Source of the DNA: Pirellulales bacterium
GTDB taxonomy: Bacteria; Planctomycetota; Planctomycetia; Pirellulales; Lacipirellulaceae
Length of the DNA: 64,000 nt
Assembly (NCBI GenBank): GCA_019636345.1
Contig: JAHBXQ010000001.1
Coordinates: forward strand, 62,001-126,000
Reading direction: 5' to 3'
The notes beneath the pieces are model-generated. The model worked only from the letters and a program-made list of their open reading frames with translations, was not told where the DNA came from and searched no databases. The translations under genes were made by a program, and so were the position numbers. Of this stretch, positions 63,436 to 64,000 are shown piece by piece. The stretch's first letter is position 1; every line of letters starts with the position of its first letter.

Positions 63436-64000
63436 ATGCCGGGTTTAGGCGAAACGATTCGCGAGTCGCAGATCTGGAAAAGCATTTTCCGCCACCCGAT
63501 GCCCGTCGACCGACGGAATCGCATCGTGGTGATGCTGACCAACTTCTTCCTGCACCTTCATCCGGTGTCGATCAAGAAGCAAGGGATCGCCCTGTCGTAC
63601 ACTTGGTGCATGGGGGGAGTGACCTTCTTCCTGTTCCTGGTCGAGACCGTCACGGGCGTGCTGTTGATGTTCTACTACCGTCCCACGGTGCAGTGGGCGT
63701 ACACCGACATCCAGATGCTGCGCGACGTCCACTCGCTAGGGATCTTGCGCGAGATCCATCGCTGGGGCGCCCATGCGATGGTCATCACGGTGTGGTTGCA
63801 CATGTACCGGGTGTTTCTCACCGGCAGTTACAAGCCGCCGCGCGAGTTCAACTGGGTCGTCGGGGTGCTGCTCCTGCTGTTGACGCTGCTGTTGTCCTTC
63901 ACCGGCTATCTGCTGCCGTGGGACCAGTTGGCGGTGTGGGCGATCACGGTGGGGTCGAACATGGCCCGCGCCCATCCTTTCCTGGGACATGAAGGCCCGG
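63436..64000 (+). CDS. Cytochrome b (N-terminal part, cut by the window end)
   Basis: The frame is open from ATG 63436 to the end of the window (188 residues so far). The sequence is of the cytochrome b/b6 family: helix A ([21 protein letters not shown]) and helix B with haem histidines His108 and His122 spaced 14 apart ([20 protein letters not shown]). Helix C follows, and the motif [13 protein letters not shown] is the quinol-site segment. It is the membrane core of the bc complex, receiving electrons through the Rieske protein encoded just upstream. The missing C-terminal part presumably continues beyond the window. Confidence 0.92.
   Translation, partial: MPGLGETIRESQIWKSIFRHPMPVDRRNRIVVMLTNFFLHLHPVSIKKQGIALSYTWCMGGVTFFLFLVETVTGVLLMFYYRPTVQWAYTDIQMLRDVHSLGILREIHRWGAHAMVITVWLHMYRVFLTGSYKPPREFNWVVGVLLLLLTLLLSFTGYLLPWDQLAVWAITVGSNMARAHPFLGHEGP

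Overview
The window looks like a stretch of chromosome from a planctomycete, most likely a Pirellulales-type bacterium. The evidence is the very high GC content, long open frames on the strand opposite real genes, many small secreted or membrane proteins without general homologues, a Rieske protein with a long Ala/Pro-rich front, a lysine-rich histone-like protein, an FHA/coiled-coil membrane protein and an EfpL-type elongation factor. The taxonomic call is inference from gene content; no rRNA, tRNA or CRISPR array was found.

Layout. 1-5.7 kb: a lipoprotein, a small conserved protein, a Xer recombinase, a sigma-54 response regulator and an EF-P-like factor. 5.7-12.3 kb: a leucine-rich-repeat membrane protein, a histone-H1-like protein and ettA on the minus strand, then a DUF456 protein and guaA. 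12.7-17.2 kb: surE, four small secreted or membrane proteins and an alpha/beta hydrolase. 17.2-24.1 kb: a compositionally distinct insert carrying one 1912-residue protein with a nuclease, a STAND NTPase and a long helical sensor region, read here as an Avs-like anti-phage defence gene. 24.1-31 kb: exported proteins, enolase, a DUF6624 protein, a Tat-exported beta-propeller and a ROK kinase. 31-46 kb: lepA, a nucleoside-hydrolase homologue, trpD, a PhnP-like hydrolase, a Prc protease, a SelA-like protein without its PLP lysine, proC, an HtrA-like protease and a DksA-type regulator. 46.8-53.9 kb: the FHA protein, a sugar isomerase-like protein, the queuosine genes queF/queC/queE and an esterase. 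54-61.5 kb: an internally duplicated transporter-like protein, a 1157-residue FtsX-type permease, two cysteine-rich exported proteins and purD. 62.2-64 kb: the start of a cytochrome bc operon (Rieske, then cytochrome b, cut by the window end).

Most genes are single transcription units or short pairs, and housekeeping functions are scattered. The clearest functional groups are queF-queC-queE (7-deazaguanine synthesis), the Rieske/cytochrome b pair (respiration), ettA with efpL and lepA (three separate translation factors acting on stalled or paused ribosomes), and the adjacent pair of cysteine-rich secreted proteins (possible metal handling).

Non-coding structure includes three copies of a ~130-bp palindromic repeat (2842, 9771, 12365) plus a divergent fourth (29627), a double palindrome before the DUF456 gene, a 14-bp-arm inverted repeat before enolase, a CRP/FNR-like palindrome before the Rieske gene, and one textbook rho-independent terminator (58852-58885).
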